From Bordetella parapertussis (GTDB lineage: Bacteria > Pseudomonadota > Gammaproteobacteria > Burkholderiales > Burkholderiaceae_C): a stretch of 49,853 bases of DNA. Shown here piece after piece: positions 31,709-40,866 of the stretch. The position numbers and the translations under genes were made by a program. The DNA is taken from assembly GCA_945861305.1 (NCBI GenBank), contig CAMATW010000020.1, positions 1 to 49,853 of the forward strand, in the 5' to 3' direction. Within the stretch, counting starts at the first letter, position 1, and every line of letters begins with the position of its first letter. The notes below the pieces were generated by a model. The model did not search any database, had not been told where the DNA came from, and saw only the letters and a list, made by a program, of their open reading frames with translations.

Positions 31709-32107
31709 TCAGGTTTTGACAGCGGTCAAGCCAGTTCCAGGCACACGGCTGACACTGCCCCCCGCGTGGTGGGTGCCAGTCATCAGCGAAGGGGGATCGA
31801 AGCTCAAGCTTTCATCAAGTGACTGCTGCTGCTTATCTTGCGAGATCAGGCAACGCCTGAGGTAACGCAAACTGGTAACTCGCAAAAAAGAGGCAAAGTT
31901 GGAAACCTCACCTCTGTGGTCCAGAATCTCGTCGTGCAGTGTGCAGATGAGGGCATTGGTGGTGCAACCCTCATCCTCGGCCATTTCAGCCAGCACATCC
32001 CACACGGTGTTTTCCAATCGAATGCTGGTGAGCATGCCGCGAATGCGAATCGAGCGGGTACGTTGCTCGTACAAGATCGGGTCGGCTTTCACGAAATACT
32101 CACACAT
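31709..32107 (-). CDS. ribbon-helix-helix domain protein
   Basis: 132 aa. Residues about 18-50 (RSIRIRGMLTSIRLENTVWDVLAEMAEDEGCT) have the beta-strand and two-helix pattern of RHH_4-type proteins, which bind DNA as dimers. The remainder is a helical segment (ALICTLHDEILDHRGEVSNF) and a Ser/Gly-rich tail. It lies directly downstream of the GMC dehydrogenase gene on the same strand, so it could control that operon; this is inference. Confidence 0.8.
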   Translation of the reverse strand: MCEYFVKADPILYEQRTRSIRIRGMLTSIRLENTVWDVLAEMAEDEGCTTNALICTLHDEILDHRGEVSNFASFLRVTSLRYLRRCLISQDKQQQSLDESLSFDPPSLMTGTHHAGGSVSRVPGTGLTAVKT

Positions 32108-32138
32108 GGCAAGCTCCTTGGATTGAAATTTCAGTTTA

Positions 32139-33707
32139 TCAAATGGCTTTTTCAGTCATTTGTTTGGCAATGTAGTCTGCTTGACGAATCGCCAAGGACA
32201 CAATGGTCAGCGTGGGGTTTTCAGATGCACCGGTGGTGAATTGAGAACCATCACTGATGAACAAATTGGCAATGTCGTGGGTTTGACCCCATTTGTTGGC
32301 AACACCATCACTGGCTTTGGCACTCAGTCGACAAGTACCTAAGTTGTGGGTCGATGGGTAAGGTGGTGTGCGGTAGGTCTTGATGGCACCTGCCGCTTGG
32401 TAAATGCGCTCACCTTGGGTGAATGCATGGTTGCGCATAACGATGTCATTTTCATGGTCATCGTAATGCACATTGGCCACTGGACTGCCCCACTTGTCTT
32501 TCACGTTGGTGTTCAAGGTGATGCGGTTGGTTTCGCGTGGCATGTCTTCACCCACCAACCACATACCCGCCAAGTTGGTGTAGTGGTCCATCCACCATGC
32601 GTAGTCAGCTCCCCAAGCACCTGGGTCTAAGAAGGCGGGCATGAAGGCCAAACCCAAAGACACGGTTTCCATTTCGTAACCACCCACAAAGCCGCGCTTG
32701 GGGTTGAAGAATGATTCGTCACGGATGATGCCCGCCATGGTGGTGCCGCGGTACATATGCACGGGGTCTTGGAACGCAGCGTAGACAGAGCCAGTCATGT
32801 GTCGCATGTAATTGCGTCCAACTTGACCAGAAGAGTTAGCCAATCCGTCTTTGAACATATTAGAAGTAGACAACAACAGCAAGCGAGGAGTTTCGATGGA
32901 GTTGCCAGCAACGCACACCACACGTGCTTTTTGACGCTGCTCTTTGCCATCTTTGTCAAAATACACCACGCCAGTGACCAAGCCTTTTTCATTGTGCTCA
33001 ATGCGTGTCACGTGCGCTTCGGGACGCAAGTCGAGGTTGCCTGTGGCTTCTGCCTTGGGGATCTCGGTGTACAAAGTGGACCATTTGGCGCCGCTCTTGC
33101 AACCTTGAAAACAAAAGCCAAGTTGCATACAACGGCCACGGCCATCTCGCGGTTGGCTGTTAATGGCCATATTGCCTGTGTGTACTTCTTTGTAGCCCAA
33201 TTTCTTGGCACCCGCATGCATCACTTTGAAGTTATTGTTGCCAGGCAAACCAGGGATGCCATTGGTGCGTGTCACGCCCATTTTGTTTTCTGCTTTAGCG
33301 TAATAAGGTTCCAACTCGGACAAGGTGATGGGCCAGTCGAGCAAATTGGCACCCTTGATATCACCATAAACAGTTTTGACACGAAACTCATGCTCTTGGA
33401 AGCGCAGCGAGGCACCGGCCCAGTGGGTGGTCGAGCCGCCCACGGTTTTGCAAATCCAAGCTGGCAACCCAGAGAAGTCTTTGGCTACACGCCAAGTGCC
33501 TGAAGTAGTGCGAGGGTCTAGCCAAGCCAGTTGGCCGAATGATTTCCACTCGTCGTTCACAAAGGATTGCGGCGATTGACGAGCACCCGCTTCGAGCACC
33601 ACCACTTTGATGCCCTTTTGACAGAGTTCATTGGCCAAGGTTCCACCCCCTGCGCCTGAACCAATGATGACGACAGCGCTGTCGTCGTTGAATGCGATTG
33701 AAGCCAT
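32139..33707 (-). CDS. GMC-family oxidoreductase, gluconate 2-dehydrogenase-like
   Basis: 522 aa flavoprotein. The FAD Rossmann motif VVIIGSGAGGGTLANELCQ is at residues 11-29, with VVVLEAG as its acidic end; KTVGGSTTHWAGASLRF is the second GMC motif, and STHNLGTCRLS and ENPTLT hold the catalytic His and Asn. Three cysteines in CMQLGFCFQGCKSGAK are typical of the membrane sugar/alcohol dehydrogenases. No own signal peptide: it is likely exported with the Tat partner encoded just upstream. Substrate unknown. No cytochrome c subunit gene is nearby. Confidence 0.9.
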   Translation of the reverse strand: MASIAFNDDSAVVIIGSGAGGGTLANELCQKGIKVVVLEAGARQSPQSFVNDEWKSFGQLAWLDPRTTSGTWRVAKDFSGLPAWICKTVGGSTTHWAGASLRFQEHEFRVKTVYGDIKGANLLDWPITLSELEPYYAKAENKMGVTRTNGIPGLPGNNNFKVMHAGAKKLGYKEVHTGNMAINSQPRDGRGRCMQLGFCFQGCKSGAKWSTLYTEIPKAEATGNLDLRPEAHVTRIEHNEKGLVTGVVYFDKDGKEQRQKARVVCVAGNSIETPRLLLLSTSNMFKDGLANSSGQVGRNYMRHMTGSVYAAFQDPVHMYRGTTMAGIIRDESFFNPKRGFVGGYEMETVSLGLAFMPAFLDPGAWGADYAWWMDHYTNLAGMWLVGEDMPRETNRITLNTNVKDKWGSPVANVHYDDHENDIVMRNHAFTQGERIYQAAGAIKTYRTPPYPSTHNLGTCRLSAKASDGVANKWGQTHDIANLFISDGSQFTTGASENPTLTIVSLAIRQADYIAKQMTEKAI

Positions 33708-33740
33708 GTGTATTCTCCTGAATGATTGTGGTGAGGTGGG

Positions 33741-34367
33741 TTAGCCCAAGTAAGCAGGTGGGCTGGCTTCTTTAGAAGGTGCGGGCAACCATTTCAAATC
33801 TTGGAAACCACGGGTGATGTAGCCGCCTTTTTCCCAAGCTGAACCTGGGTAACCAAAGGCCGCAAACGCCATGTCGTTGTTGTAGATAGAACTCATGCAC
33901 TGACCACGCACGGTATTAAAGAAGCCTGAGCCTTCCATGCCCTTCACAATGGCGAGTTGTTTGTCTGCTTTTGCTTTGGCAAAGTTGCCACCCGCCAAGG
34001 CATTGAGGTTGCTGATACCTTCACGCAACATGCTTGCAGCACCCGCATCGCCAGAGGCAGAACCATCTAAGTCTTTGGCCAAAATCGCGTAAACCGCATC
34101 CGGTAATTTTTTGTGCGGGTACAAAACACGACCCATGGCCATCAGGGTTTGACCCTCAGCTTTGGTCAGTGTTTTGAGTTCAACAGCCCATACGGGTGAA
34201 GGCGCAAGGCCAGCCAAGATGGAGCCCGAAGCCAAGGTACCCATCAGAATTCCCGAGCCTTTCAAAAACTCGCGCCTAACCAAGGGAAGGTTTTGCTTGG
34301 GAACGACGCCACTTTCTTCGCACTCACTGAATTCGGGCGTTACAGCTTGAATTGGGATGGTTTTCAT
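33741..34367 (-). CDS. gluconate 2-dehydrogenase subunit 3-like protein, Tat signal
   Basis: 208 aa. Residues 31-60 hold a twin-arginine signal (VRREFLKGSGILMGTLASG) with a likely cleavage site after VWA-61. The mature part belongs to the subunit 3 family, which carries the flavoprotein across the membrane (hitch-hiker export). It precedes the GMC gene by 33 nt on the same strand, forming the usual pair. Confidence 0.9.
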   Translation of the reverse strand: MKTIPIQAVTPEFSECEESGVVPKQNLPLVRREFLKGSGILMGTLASGSILAGLAPSPVWAVELKTLTKAEGQTLMAMGRVLYPHKKLPDAVYAILAKDLDGSASGDAGAASMLREGISNLNALAGGNFAKAKADKQLAIVKGMEGSGFFNTVRGQCMSSIYNNDMAFAAFGYPGSAWEKGGYITRGFQDLKWLPAPSKEASPPAYLG

Positions 34368-34546
34368 GGTTGTCTCCTAATGATCTAAACGTTTTGATTA
34401 ACCACCCAAAGTATTTCACTCAGGGTAAAAAATAGGTGGTATCTCTCTACACACAAGGAAAACCCTCACCCTAAACCACCTAAAAAAAAGGTTTTCTTCG
34501 GTATTTACCCTAGAAAGGGTGGTGTATTTCGGACTTTATTGCCACA
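34368..34546. promoter_or_regulatory. divergent control region with repeated CCACC/GGTGG motifs
   Basis: Between the dehydrogenase operon (minus) and the B12-binding protein gene (plus). Four copies: ACCACCC (34401), TAGGTGGT (34433-34440), ACCACCTA (34475-34482) and GGGTGGTG (34517-34524); the second and third are perfect inverted repeats. GTATTT starts two longer related blocks at 34411 and 34501, and ACCCT-AGAA-AGGGT forms a small inverted repeat at 34508-34520. The 32-42 nt spacing fits operator sites for an oligomeric regulator, but no protein is assigned. Confidence 0.45.
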
Positions 34547-35524
34547 ATGAACCTAGGGCAAATTACACATATTTGTACCGCCCGCCAGCTTTCGAACGGA
34601 TTAGCAATGAACCTCAGTGTGTCATCCCAGATCCTGCCTAGCCTGAAGTCACCCATCAAAAGTTTGTCGGGGCTTGCCTTGTCGATTTGGGGAAAGCAAG
34701 CTGCCCCAATATCATCCTCCTCAGCGGCCAATGATGCCAAGGGCTCTATTGACCTTTGCAAGACGTCTCTTTTGTCGGTGATTGAGTCGCAAATCATCCC
34801 GCGCCTCCTAGATGCCCACCCTAGCGCGACAAGCTCGGGCCTTGAACAAGCACAAGGAGAACAGGTAGCAGCGTCTGAACAAGACATGCTTGACTTCGCT
34901 CAAGCCTGCCTCGCCATAGATTCACAAGCTGTTTTCAATCATCTTGATGCATTACGTAGCAAGGGCATAGGTGCTCAAACTGTGTTTTTAGATGTCATCA
35001 CACCCGCAGCTCGCCACCTCGGTGACTTGTGGGAGCAAGACAAAATGGACTTCACCTTGGTAGCACAAGGCCTACTTCGTATGCACCATGCCATGCGACA
35101 CCTGGGCTATGAAACCCAAGACGGTCCTCAAACAGCAGGGGATGTTCGTCGCATCATGCTGGCCTCTGCGCCTGGCTCTCAACACATCTTGGGTCTGGCC
35201 ATGGTGTCTGAGTTTTTCCGCGCTGACCATTGGCAAGTGGTTGTTGAAATTTCAACGTCCGAACAGGCATTGGTCCATGCAGTCGCTCACGAGTGGTTTG
35301 ATGTGATTGGTTTATCTGTTGGTTTGGTTGAACAACTGCCACATATTTCCGCCCTGATTGCAAGGCTAAAGAGTGCGTCGCGTAACCCGAATGCTTTTGT
35401 GATCTTGGGTGGTCCGGCCTTGCTTCAGGCCAAAATGGATGGCGTAGCACTCGCCGCAGATGCCATTTCTGTCAATGCAGCGGAGGCTGTAAAATTAGCT
35501 GGAGAATTACTCATCAACAGGTAA
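34547..35524 (+). CDS. cobalamin-binding domain protein, PpaA/AerR-like
   Basis: 325 aa if the first ATG is used; ATG 34607 (305 aa) has a better upstream site (CGGA) and may be the true start. The C-terminal half (about 200-320) is a B12-binding fold with the histidine motif SQHILG at 211-216, where DxHxxG is usual. The preceding helical bundle contains LWEQDKMDFTLVAQGLLRMHHA, resembling the cap region of PpaA/AerR and CarH photoreceptor proteins. No DNA-binding HTH is seen, fitting an antirepressor. Family call is by recognition; light sensing is inferred. Confidence 0.75.
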   Translation: MNLGQITHICTARQLSNGLAMNLSVSSQILPSLKSPIKSLSGLALSIWGKQAAPISSSSAANDAKGSIDLCKTSLLSVIESQIIPRLLDAHPSATSSGLEQAQGEQVAASEQDMLDFAQACLAIDSQAVFNHLDALRSKGIGAQTVFLDVITPAARHLGDLWEQDKMDFTLVAQGLLRMHHAMRHLGYETQDGPQTAGDVRRIMLASAPGSQHILGLAMVSEFFRADHWQVVVEISTSEQALVHAVAHEWFDVIGLSVGLVEQLPHISALIARLKSASRNPNAFVILGGPALLQAKMDGVALAADAISVNAAEAVKLAGELLINR

Positions 35525-35541
35525 GCAGTACAACCTTCATC

Positions 35542-36495
35542 ATGGCCTCCAAAGAACCTTCGATTATTCGCAGCACGAAATCATTTTCAGTTGAAATTCC
35601 AGAAGGCTCAAGCAGCGCTAAAGCAAAAAGTAGCGATATTGTTGCGGGCGAATTAGGTGAGATTGTTCACGAGCAGTCTCATTTTGAAGAACAGCTAGCG
35701 CAAACAACACTTAAGCAAAATTCTGAAAATGAGTCTATTGACACTCAGCAGTCTTTTGCAGCGGAGCATGTAAAAGCAGATGTATATGCCCACGTCCAAG
35801 AAGATGCATTACATGAATCTATGGCTGGCATCAGCCCCGATCATTTGAAAAGCCTTCCCGGAATTGGTGTTGCCGTTGACTCGCTTAAAGATCATCTTGT
35901 CAGTGTTGCCGAAGAACACGCAAAACATGGTGGGATGGGGATTAGCGATGATGCATCAAACGAGCATTTAGTCGCCATTTCAAATGAAAGTTTGCACGAC
36001 ACCCATGCTGTTTTGCCAAGTGACAAGGTGGGAGAAGACCACCATGTCGCTGTTGCAGTTCCAGAACCTGTTGCACCGATACCTTTATTTGTCAATGCAA
36101 ACGATGACTTTCCTGATGACCACATGGAAATCGAGGATCCTCGAGAGGAGAATCTCAATACACAAGCCTTGACGGACGAATCATTGATCGACCACGTCGA
36201 GCATGTCGAGGAAGAAAAAGCCAAGCTTGCTGAGGTCCAGCTTATCCCTGGGACGGTAGCGCCACTACTTACAACCCAGGCAAAGCCAGTCGCCCAACCG
36301 AAGCAGCCACAGCTTGTCAAAAAAGCACCTGCTGTTCTTACCCCTGAAATGGTTAAACATCAGCAAGAAGCGCTTATTGCCAGGCAGCACAGGATGGAAG
36401 AATTTCATGGCCGAGTCGACGCTATTCGCAAAACTGTGAACGATATCAATTCAAAGCTCGACCACATTTCCCCTCAAGAGAAGAAAAACCACTAA
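35542..36495 (+). CDS. acidic hypothetical protein, 317 aa
   Basis: Not recognised. Starts 17 nt after the B12-binding gene and is probably co-transcribed. It is strongly acidic, with many His, Asp and Glu residues, and low-complexity throughout; imperfect motifs recur (SNEHLVAISNESL, LHDTHAVLP, DDHMEIEDPREE). The last 50 residues (VKHQQEALIARQHRMEEFHGRVDAIRKTVNDINSKLDHI) are likely a coiled coil. No signal peptide or membrane helix. It looks mostly disordered and may be a scaffold or partner of its neighbour. Confidence 0.8.
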   Translation: MASKEPSIIRSTKSFSVEIPEGSSSAKAKSSDIVAGELGEIVHEQSHFEEQLAQTTLKQNSENESIDTQQSFAAEHVKADVYAHVQEDALHESMAGISPDHLKSLPGIGVAVDSLKDHLVSVAEEHAKHGGMGISDDASNEHLVAISNESLHDTHAVLPSDKVGEDHHVAVAVPEPVAPIPLFVNANDDFPDDHMEIEDPREENLNTQALTDESLIDHVEHVEEEKAKLAEVQLIPGTVAPLLTTQAKPVAQPKQPQLVKKAPAVLTPEMVKHQQEALIARQHRMEEFHGRVDAIRKTVNDINSKLDHISPQEKKNH

Positions 36496-36515
36496 AACTA
36501 AATCTAGCTAAAGGG

Positions 36516-37856
36516 TTAGGTATTGGGACCCGTGTCCAAACCTTGTGGCTGGTAACTTGCCAATACCTTGTCGATACGCCGGCCATCTAAGTCAACGACC
36601 TCAAAGCGCCATCCTTCAGCATAGGTCGCTTCACCCACTTTAGGCAATCTGCCAGACACAGCAAGCAGCAGTCCAGCCAGCGTGTTGTAAATAGCATCGT
36701 CTTCTTGCGGCAGTGTTTTGATATTTAAACGCGACTTGAGTTCTTGCACAGGCATCATGCCATCGAGCAACCAACTTCCATCTTCGCGCTGTACTGCCCA
36801 GGCTTCATCTTCTGCATTCGTTTGAACCAACTCACCGGTGATAGCTTCAAGCATGTCTCGTGGCGTCATCAAGCCTTGTACAACTCCATACTCGTCAACC
36901 ACCAAAACCATGCGTCCACCACCGCTGGGGGTGGGCGCATTTGAAGTTTTATGTGGATGGCGAAACTGCGCCAACATGTCCAATCCACTGAGTGTTTCTG
37001 GTACAAAAACAGCCGGCTCCATCCATTGAGTAATGGGCTCAAGAGAGGATCGGTTATGCAACAAACTGGCCATGCTGACAACACCCAAAATCTCATCCAA
37101 ACCTTCGCGACAAACAGGATACCAAGAGTGCGCATCCAGTTCAGACAAAGACTCCACCGCTTGCTGGGTTGAAAGTTGGCTGTCAAGCCATACGATGTCG
37201 GTCCGAGGCACCATGATGGAGGGTAATTCCCTCTCGTCCAAATGAAATACATTTTTAACCATTTGGTGTTCGTGATGCTCAATCAAACCTGCGTCCACCC
37301 CTTCGACCAAGCTGGCCCGAATCTCCTCTTCGGTCACTTGTCGCGTTTGATGGGCATCGATACGCAGCAAATGCAAAATAACAGCAGTCGTCTTAGAAAG
37401 CAGATGCACCAAAGGCCTGGCCATCGTGGCCATGGCAAGCATCATCGGCGCGGTCCAGCGTGCAGCAGTTTCAGGAAACAACTGGCCTATGCGCTTTGGA
37501 ACTAGTTCACCAAACAAGATCGTATTGAATGTGATGACAGTCACCACCATAAAAGTAGCCAAAATACCTGCCACTGACTGGAGAACGGACCATCCAGATA
37601 ACCACGCAGACAAGCCGTCGCTGAAGGCTGCTTCACCTACGATGCCGTTGATCACGCCCAAAGTGGTAATGCCGATTTGAATCGTAGACAAAAATTCTGT
37701 TGGCCGTGTTTGCAGCGACAAGGCAGCCTTGGCACCATAAGCGCCTGAAGCCTCTAGTTGCGAAAGCAAAGTTTTTCGACTTGATGCCAACGCCATCTCA
37801 GACATGGCGAAGATGGCATTGAGGAAAGTCAAAAAAATAATGAGCAGAACGTCCAT
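36516..37856 (-). CDS. CNNM/hemolysin-family membrane protein with CBS pair
   Basis: 446 aa. N-terminal DUF21 domain (about 1-170) with several membrane segments and the family start FLTFLNAIFAMSEMALASS, then a CBS-domain pair (about 200-320; IMVPRTDIVWLDS and PVCREGLDEILGVV), and a C-terminal CorC/HlyC domain (EDGSWLLDGMMPVQELKSRL, AGLLLAVSGRLPKVGEATYAEGW). Related to CorB/CNNM magnesium or cation transporters; the hemolysin name is historical. Convergent with the acidic-protein gene, 20 nt apart, and divergent from apaH. Confidence 0.92.
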   Translation of the reverse strand: MDVLLIIFLTFLNAIFAMSEMALASSRKTLLSQLEASGAYGAKAALSLQTRPTEFLSTIQIGITTLGVINGIVGEAAFSDGLSAWLSGWSVLQSVAGILATFMVVTVITFNTILFGELVPKRIGQLFPETAARWTAPMMLAMATMARPLVHLLSKTTAVILHLLRIDAHQTRQVTEEEIRASLVEGVDAGLIEHHEHQMVKNVFHLDERELPSIMVPRTDIVWLDSQLSTQQAVESLSELDAHSWYPVCREGLDEILGVVSMASLLHNRSSLEPITQWMEPAVFVPETLSGLDMLAQFRHPHKTSNAPTPSGGGRMVLVVDEYGVVQGLMTPRDMLEAITGELVQTNAEDEAWAVQREDGSWLLDGMMPVQELKSRLNIKTLPQEDDAIYNTLAGLLLAVSGRLPKVGEATYAEGWRFEVVDLDGRRIDKVLASYQPQGLDTGPNT

Positions 37857-37917
37857 GGCGTCAGGCAGTCAAAAACCCGCAAGGGTGAGGCTCAGAGGAA
37901 TCTATGACAATCATGCC

Positions 37918-38754
37918 ATGGCACTTTACTTGATTGGCGACGTACAGGGCTGCGACAGCGCATTGTCGCAATGGCTTGCACAGGTAGGCTTTTCGCCAAG
38001 CCGCGACACCGTATTCCTGCTGGGCGACCTGGTCAACCGTGGACCAGACAACCTTGGTGTTCTGCGACGCTTGCACAACTTGGGCAGCAGTGCGCGGTCC
38101 TTGCTTGGCAACCATGATTTGCATTTGCTGGCTATACACCTTGGCATTCAACCCCTCAAACGTGGGGACACCGTTAACGATATTTTGCAAGCCCCTGATC
38201 GCAACACCTTGATGGACTGGCTGCGTCTGCAAAACTTGGCGATGCATGAAGAAGGTGTGTTGATGGTCCACGCGGGAGTGTTGCCGCAGTGGGACGTGGC
38301 GCAGACCCTCTCGCTGGCAAAAGAAGTGCAAACGGTTTTGCAAGGCCCCAGTTGGCAAACATTTATCGCTCAGATGTACGGCAACTTGCCCGCGGCTTGG
38401 AGCGATGAACTCCAAGGTGTTGAACGCTTGCGGGTGATTGTGAATGCAATGACCAGGTTGCGCTTTTGTACAGCCTTGGGCGAGATGGAATTCCAGCACC
38501 ACCTTGACGCGTCGCAAGCGCCGCCGGGATTTATGGCTTGGTTTGATGTCCCTGAGCGTCGAACGCAAGATACCTGTATCGCTTTTGGCCATTGGTCTAC
38601 CTTGACGCCCATGCAACGCAAAGACGTTATCGAGCTTGATACAGGTTGTGTTTGGGGTCGGTGTTTGAGCGGACTTGAGTTGAGTGCAAACGGTCCGGGG
38701 ATTCACCAACGTCATCAGATTGACTGCGCAGCCTTCGCCCAGGGCCAGACCTGA
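37918..38754 (+). CDS. apaH: symmetrical bis(5'-nucleosyl)-tetraphosphatase
   Basis: 278 aa metallophosphoesterase hydrolysing Ap4A. Motifs: GDVQGCDSAL (residues 7-16), GDLVNRGPDNLGVLR and LGNHDLHLLA, the calcineurin-like core. ATG 37918 (MALYLIGD) gives the exact family N-terminus; the frame extends upstream to 37804 inside the divergent CNNM gene and the extra 38 residues are not expected. Ends 16 nt from the convergent rhlE gene. Confidence 0.95.
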   Translation: MALYLIGDVQGCDSALSQWLAQVGFSPSRDTVFLLGDLVNRGPDNLGVLRRLHNLGSSARSLLGNHDLHLLAIHLGIQPLKRGDTVNDILQAPDRNTLMDWLRLQNLAMHEEGVLMVHAGVLPQWDVAQTLSLAKEVQTVLQGPSWQTFIAQMYGNLPAAWSDELQGVERLRVIVNAMTRLRFCTALGEMEFQHHLDASQAPPGFMAWFDVPERRTQDTCIAFGHWSTLTPMQRKDVIELDTGCVWGRCLSGLELSANGPGIHQRHQIDCAAFAQGQT

Positions 38755-38770
38755 TAAGAGGTCAACGGTC

Positions 38771-40186
38771 TTAAGCAGTGGTTTTGAAAAGGGCGGCAAC
38801 TTTGCGCTTGGGTTTGATATTGGGAGAAATACTTCCCCGAACGGGCGCCATATCCGCCTTGAGTGAGGAATCATTCACTGGAGTTGAGCCAGTCTGGACA
38901 CTGGGTTCATAGGGTTTATCGAAAAATGGATCAGCCGGCGGCTTAGCAGGTGTGAAGCGACTGCGGGGAGCGGTTGATCGCTCATCCGCATCACGCCTTG
39001 GGCGTTCATCATCGTCTGAGCGAGAGCGACGGGGGAATGAGCGCTCCTCTTCCAACTCCAACACCGTGAATTCGATTTTTTGCTTGGTGAGCTTTTCAAT
39101 GTCAGAGACCAAACGCAAGTCTGAAGCAGACGCAAAACTCACAGCCAAGCCCTCGGCACCTGCACGTCCCGTGCGACCTATGCGGTGAATGTAGTCTTCC
39201 GCATTGAAAGGCACATCAAAATTGAAAACGGCGGGCACGTCTTTGATGTCCAAACCACGCGCAGCCACATCTGTGCAAACCAGCAGATCCACCTCGCCTT
39301 TTTTGAATGCCTCTAATGCCTTTAGGCGCTCGTCTTGGCTTTTATCGCCATGCAAGGCCGCTGTACGCAAACCATCTTTTTCTAAAGATCTGGCCAACCG
39401 TGCGCAGCCTAGCTTGCTGTTGACAAACACAAAGGCTTGGGAAATGGTTTTTTGCTTAAGGATCAGTTTCAAGGCACGGCGTTTATCGTCTTCATTCACA
39501 TTGATGAACAGTTGAGTGACGGTGGAAGCAGTTTGATTGGGTCGCGCCACTTCAATCGTTACAGGATTTTGCAAGTAACTGGCAGCTAAACGTCTGATCT
39601 CGGGGGAAAACGTGGCTGAGAACAACAAAGTAGTGCGTTGCTTGGGAAGGTAACTCAGGATGCGCTGCAAATCAGGCAAAAAGCCAATGTCCAACATGCG
39701 GTCGGCTTCATCGAGCACCACATATTCCACTTTGTTGAGCACCGCAGTTTTGGCTTCGATGTGGTCCAACAGCCTGCCAGGCGTGGCCACCAATACCTCA
39801 ACGCCACGCTTTAATTCAGCGGTCTGTGGCTTCATGTCCATGCCACCGAAGACCACGGCACAACGAAGCTGCGTGTATTTGGCATACAGCTTGACTTGCT
39901 GGGCTACTTGGTCGGCCAACTCGCGGGTGGGAAGCAAAACCAAGGCCCGGACAGGATGCCTAGCAGGTGAAGTCGACGTGTTTTCATGCTGGAGCATGCG
40001 CTGCAACAGAGGAAGCGAAAAAGCAGCGGTTTTGCCGGTGCCAGTTTGGGCAGCGCCCATGACATCTTGGCCTGAGAGAACCACCGGAATGGCCTGCGCC
40101 TGAATGGGCGTCATCGATTCGTAGCCCATTTCGGCGACGGCTTTAGCCAAATGGGGATCTAACTGCAGTTGCGAGAATGAATTCAT
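38771..40186 (-). CDS. rhlE: DEAD-box RNA helicase, RhlE type
   Basis: 471 aa. Q motif region GYESMTPIQAQAIP, Walker A AQTGTGKT (around 43-50), PTRELADQV, TPGRLLDH, DEAD in LDEADRML, SATFSPEI, and the C-terminal RecA domain with CTDVAARGLDIKDV and HRIGRTGRAG. The last 90 residues are basic and disordered (PRRSRSDDDERPRRD, NIKPKRKVAALFKTTA), typical of RhlE. Role in RNA turnover or ribosome assembly. It lies 60 nt downstream of dcd. Confidence 0.95.
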   Translation of the reverse strand: MNSFSQLQLDPHLAKAVAEMGYESMTPIQAQAIPVVLSGQDVMGAAQTGTGKTAAFSLPLLQRMLQHENTSTSPARHPVRALVLLPTRELADQVAQQVKLYAKYTQLRCAVVFGGMDMKPQTAELKRGVEVLVATPGRLLDHIEAKTAVLNKVEYVVLDEADRMLDIGFLPDLQRILSYLPKQRTTLLFSATFSPEIRRLAASYLQNPVTIEVARPNQTASTVTQLFINVNEDDKRRALKLILKQKTISQAFVFVNSKLGCARLARSLEKDGLRTAALHGDKSQDERLKALEAFKKGEVDLLVCTDVAARGLDIKDVPAVFNFDVPFNAEDYIHRIGRTGRAGAEGLAVSFASASDLRLVSDIEKLTKQKIEFTVLELEEERSFPRRSRSDDDERPRRDADERSTAPRSRFTPAKPPADPFFDKPYEPSVQTGSTPVNDSSLKADMAPVRGSISPNIKPKRKVAALFKTTA

Positions 40187-40246
40187 ATAGTGCGTTATTG
40201 TCGCACTCTAGAGAAAGTGCTCACAAGCCTTGGTTTTGGCTTGTTT

Positions 40247-40816
40247 TCAAGCCCTTGGCAAGGTCACGCCCACTTGGCCTTGGTATTTGCCGCCACGGTC
40301 TTTGTAGCTGGTTTCGCACTCCTCGTCACTCTCAAAAAAGAGGACCTGGGCGCAACCTTCACCTGCGTAAATTTTCGCAGGCAAAGGCGTGGTGTTGCTG
40401 AACTCCAAGGTCACATACCCCTCCCACTCAGGCTCGAAAGGAGTGACATTCACAATGATGCCGCAGCGGGCGTAGGTGCTTTTGCCTAAGCAGATGGTGA
40501 GCACATTGCGCGGTATGCGAAAGTATTCAAGTGTGCGAGCCAAAGCAAAGCTGTTGGGGGGAATGATGCAAACGTCGGCCTCGATATCGACAAAGCTCTT
40601 GGGATCGAAATTTTTCGGGTCGACCACGGTGCTGTAGATGTTGGTGAACACCTTGAACTCAGGCGCACAACGGATGTCGTAGCCATAGCTGCTGGTACCG
40701 TAACTGACAATTTTTTGGCCAGCAGCGTCTTGACGAATTTGACCAGGCTCGAATGGCTCAATCATGCCGTGCTGCTCTGCCATGCGGCGAATCCATTTGT
40801 CGCTTTTGATACTCAT
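40247..40816 (-). CDS. dcd: dCTP deaminase
   Basis: 189 aa trimeric enzyme converting dCTP to dUTP for thymidylate synthesis. Family blocks: [49 protein letters not shown] and [31 protein letters not shown], with the catalytic Arg and Glu. ATG 40816 is preceded by AAGGTGAACGC. Lies between the BMP gene upstream and rhlE downstream on the same strand. Confidence 0.97.
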   Translation of the reverse strand: MSIKSDKWIRRMAEQHGMIEPFEPGQIRQDAAGQKIVSYGTSSYGYDIRCAPEFKVFTNIYSTVVDPKNFDPKSFVDIEADVCIIPPNSFALARTLEYFRIPRNVLTICLGKSTYARCGIIVNVTPFEPEWEGYVTLEFSNTTPLPAKIYAGEGCAQVLFFESDEECETSYKDRGGKYQGQVGVTLPRA

Positions 40817-40866
40817 GCGTTCACCTTATTCCTGTGGGCTCGATTGTATGAGCCGCGTAAAAGAGG

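Noticed and set aside
34523..34546. PpsR-type TGT-N12-ACA site upstream of the B12 protein gene
   Set aside because: TGT and ACA are present but 18 nt apart, not 12.
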